Below, one piece after another: positions 16,205 to 17,206 of a DNA stretch of 17,206 bases. Source of the stretch: Sutterella sp. (GTDB taxonomy: Bacteria; Pseudomonadota; Gammaproteobacteria; Burkholderiales; Burkholderiaceae_F); contig JAHHRG010000044.1 of NCBI GenBank assembly GCA_020025965.1, positions 1-17,206 of the forward strand, in the 5' to 3' direction. The translations under genes and the position numbers were made by a program. Below the pieces are notes generated by a model. The model saw only the letters and a list, made by a program, of their open reading frames with translations. It searched no databases and was not told where the DNA came from. How positions within the stretch are numbered: position 1 is the first letter of the stretch; each line of letters opens with the position of its first letter.

Positions 16205-16247
16205 TAAAAAACGGTCTCGGGCCCCAGGCAAGAGACCGTTTTTTTTT
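16205..16247 (+). terminator. Rho-independent terminator after the two-component operon
   Basis: AAAAAACGGTCTC (16206-16218) pairs with GAGACCGTTTTTT starting at 16232, loop GGGCCCCAGGCAA, ending in nine T (to 16247). Only 21 nt separate the T-run from folD. Confidence 0.9.
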
Positions 16248-16268
16248 AATTTCTGAGAATCACTCTCC

Positions 16269-17135
16269 ATGACTGCCAAGATCATTGACGGGAAAGCCCT
16301 TTCCGCCAACATTCTCGACGACCTGAAAAACCGAGTGGCCGATTGCGAAGCGCACGGTCATCGTCCCGGTCTTGCCGTCGTTCTTGTCGGTGAAAATCCG
16401 GCAAGTCAGGTGTACGTTCGCAACAAAATGCGCGCCTGTGAGAAAACGGGCGTGCGCTCCATCGAAAAAATCCTCCCCGAGGATACGACCGAAGCGCAGC
16501 TCCTTCAGACAATTGAAGATTTGAATAACGACCCTGAGGTAGACGGCATTCTCGTGCAGCTCCCTCTTCCGCCGCATCTCTCCGCCGAGCTCGTCATCGG
16601 TGCGATTTCGCCCAAAAAGGACGTCGACGGCTTTCATGTCGTCTCTGCCGGCGAGCTTTTGACGGGCCGAACGGGTTTTCGTCCCTGCACGCCCTACGGC
16701 GTGATGAAGCTTCTCGAAGAAGCCGGTTGCAACCCCGAAGGCAAATACGCCGTCATCCTCGGACGCTCCAATATTGTCGGTAAGCCTCAGGCGCTGATGC
16801 TCCTCGAGAAAAACGCCACGGTGACGATTGTGCACAGCCACACGCCCGACATCGCGCACTTTACGCGCCAGGCCGATATTCTTATCGCTGCTGTCGGCCG
16901 TGCCAAAATGATTACTGCCGACATGGTCAAGCCCGGCGCCGTCGTGATCGACGTCGGTATGAACCGTGACGAAAACGGCCGCCTCTGCGGCGACGTCGAT
17001 ACCAAGGCCGTCATGGACGTGGCCGGTGCCATTACCCCGGTTCCGGGCGGCGTCGGTCCCATGACCATCGCCATGCTGATGAGCAATACCGTCGAAGCTG
17101 TCGAACGCAACCTCGGCCTTCGCGAATCCCTTTAA
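16269..17135 (+). CDS. folD: Bifunctional methylenetetrahydrofolate dehydrogenase/methenyltetrahydrofolate cyclohydrolase
   Basis: 288 residues, standard length. Conserved sites: SQVYVRNK (46-53) with the Tyr49/Lys53 pair, GILVQLPLP (93-101) with Gln97, KKDVDGFH (116-123), PCTPYG (139-144), ILGRSNIVGKP (163-173, NADP site), PGAVVIDVG (222-230) and TPVPGGVGPMT (256-266). It converts 5,10-methylene-THF to 10-formyl-THF in two steps with NADP+, supplying purines and the formyl group for initiator tRNA. No good Shine-Dalgarno is visible before ATG 16269, and no complete promoter fits between the upstream terminator and the gene. The next gene starts 18 nt after its stop. Confidence 0.97.
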   Translation: MTAKIIDGKALSANILDDLKNRVADCEAHGHRPGLAVVLVGENPASQVYVRNKMRACEKTGVRSIEKILPEDTTEAQLLQTIEDLNNDPEVDGILVQLPLPPHLSAELVIGAISPKKDVDGFHVVSAGELLTGRTGFRPCTPYGVMKLLEEAGCNPEGKYAVILGRSNIVGKPQALMLLEKNATVTIVHSHTPDIAHFTRQADILIAAVGRAKMITADMVKPGAVVIDVGMNRDENGRLCGDVDTKAVMDVAGAITPVPGGVGPMTIAMLMSNTVEAVERNLGLRESL

Positions 17136-17153
17136 TTGAGTGAACGCCTTACT

Positions 17154-17206
17154 ATGGAAACGAATCCGCTTCTCAATATTGTCGATTTGATCGACTACCG
17201 CAGCGT
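17154..17206 (+). CDS. prlC: Start of a gene cut by the window edge; probable oligopeptidase A (M3 peptidase)
   Basis: Only 17 full codons are visible: METNPLLNIVDLIDYRS. The NPLL start fits oligopeptidase A (E. coli begins MTNPLL), and prlC commonly follows folD in betaproteobacteria. The 18-nt gap after folD suggests one operon. No catalytic HEXXH site is in view, so the product is a guess from a few residues and context. Confidence 0.5.
   Translation, partial: METNPLLNIVDLIDYRS

Overview
This window is chromosomal core DNA of a proteobacterium. The best guess is a betaproteobacterium of the order Burkholderiales, perhaps a gut-type Sutterellaceae member. This rests on recalled gene orders (aat–bpt–pyrD; histidine kinase/FixJ regulator–folD–prlC), on HrpA, YggX and PbpG-type genes, and on an initiator tRNA close to that of E. 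coli. No marker gene in the window proves the taxon. I see no mobile element, CRISPR array, phage gene or integrase.

Layout. Positions 1-341 hold a stable-RNA region on the minus strand: tRNA-fMet with its own promoter and terminator, followed by a second, closely similar promoter and a boxB/boxA-type leader running off the left edge, very probably into an rRNA operon. Positions 588-3330 are a plus-strand operon of two genes: a fused Aat-Bpt aminoacyl-tRNA-protein transferase and a PyrD-like flavoprotein, closed by a strong terminator. thpR (3363-3872) follows with its own terminator. Next comes a large membrane Fe-S oxidoreductase of the EMO/DUF224 type (4013-6022). It faces the minus-strand genes pbpG/dacB-like (6128-7168) and hrpA (7326-11708) across a bidirectional terminator. 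yggX (11852-12124, plus) converges on rpiA (12233-12901, minus). A sensor kinase and FixJ-type response regulator (13122-16176) form a plus-strand operon with a terminator. folD (16269-17135) and the first codons of a probable prlC (from 17154) end the window.

How the genes work together. Most are unrelated housekeeping functions: translation initiation, N-degron tagging, RNA helicase, cell-wall hydrolase, pentose phosphate, one-carbon metabolism, iron/oxidative protection and quinone-linked electron transfer. The kinase/regulator pair is the only dedicated regulatory system.

What stands out. First, both bacterial N-end-rule aminoacyl transferases, normally separate proteins, are encoded here as one 541-residue polypeptide. 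Second, the next gene in the same operon looks like a class 2 dihydroorotate dehydrogenase, but all four asparagines that hold orotate in E. coli PyrD, and the Lys66 position, are replaced, while the FMN-site glycines, catalytic Ser and second Lys remain. It may be a re-purposed flavoenzyme rather than ordinary PyrD.
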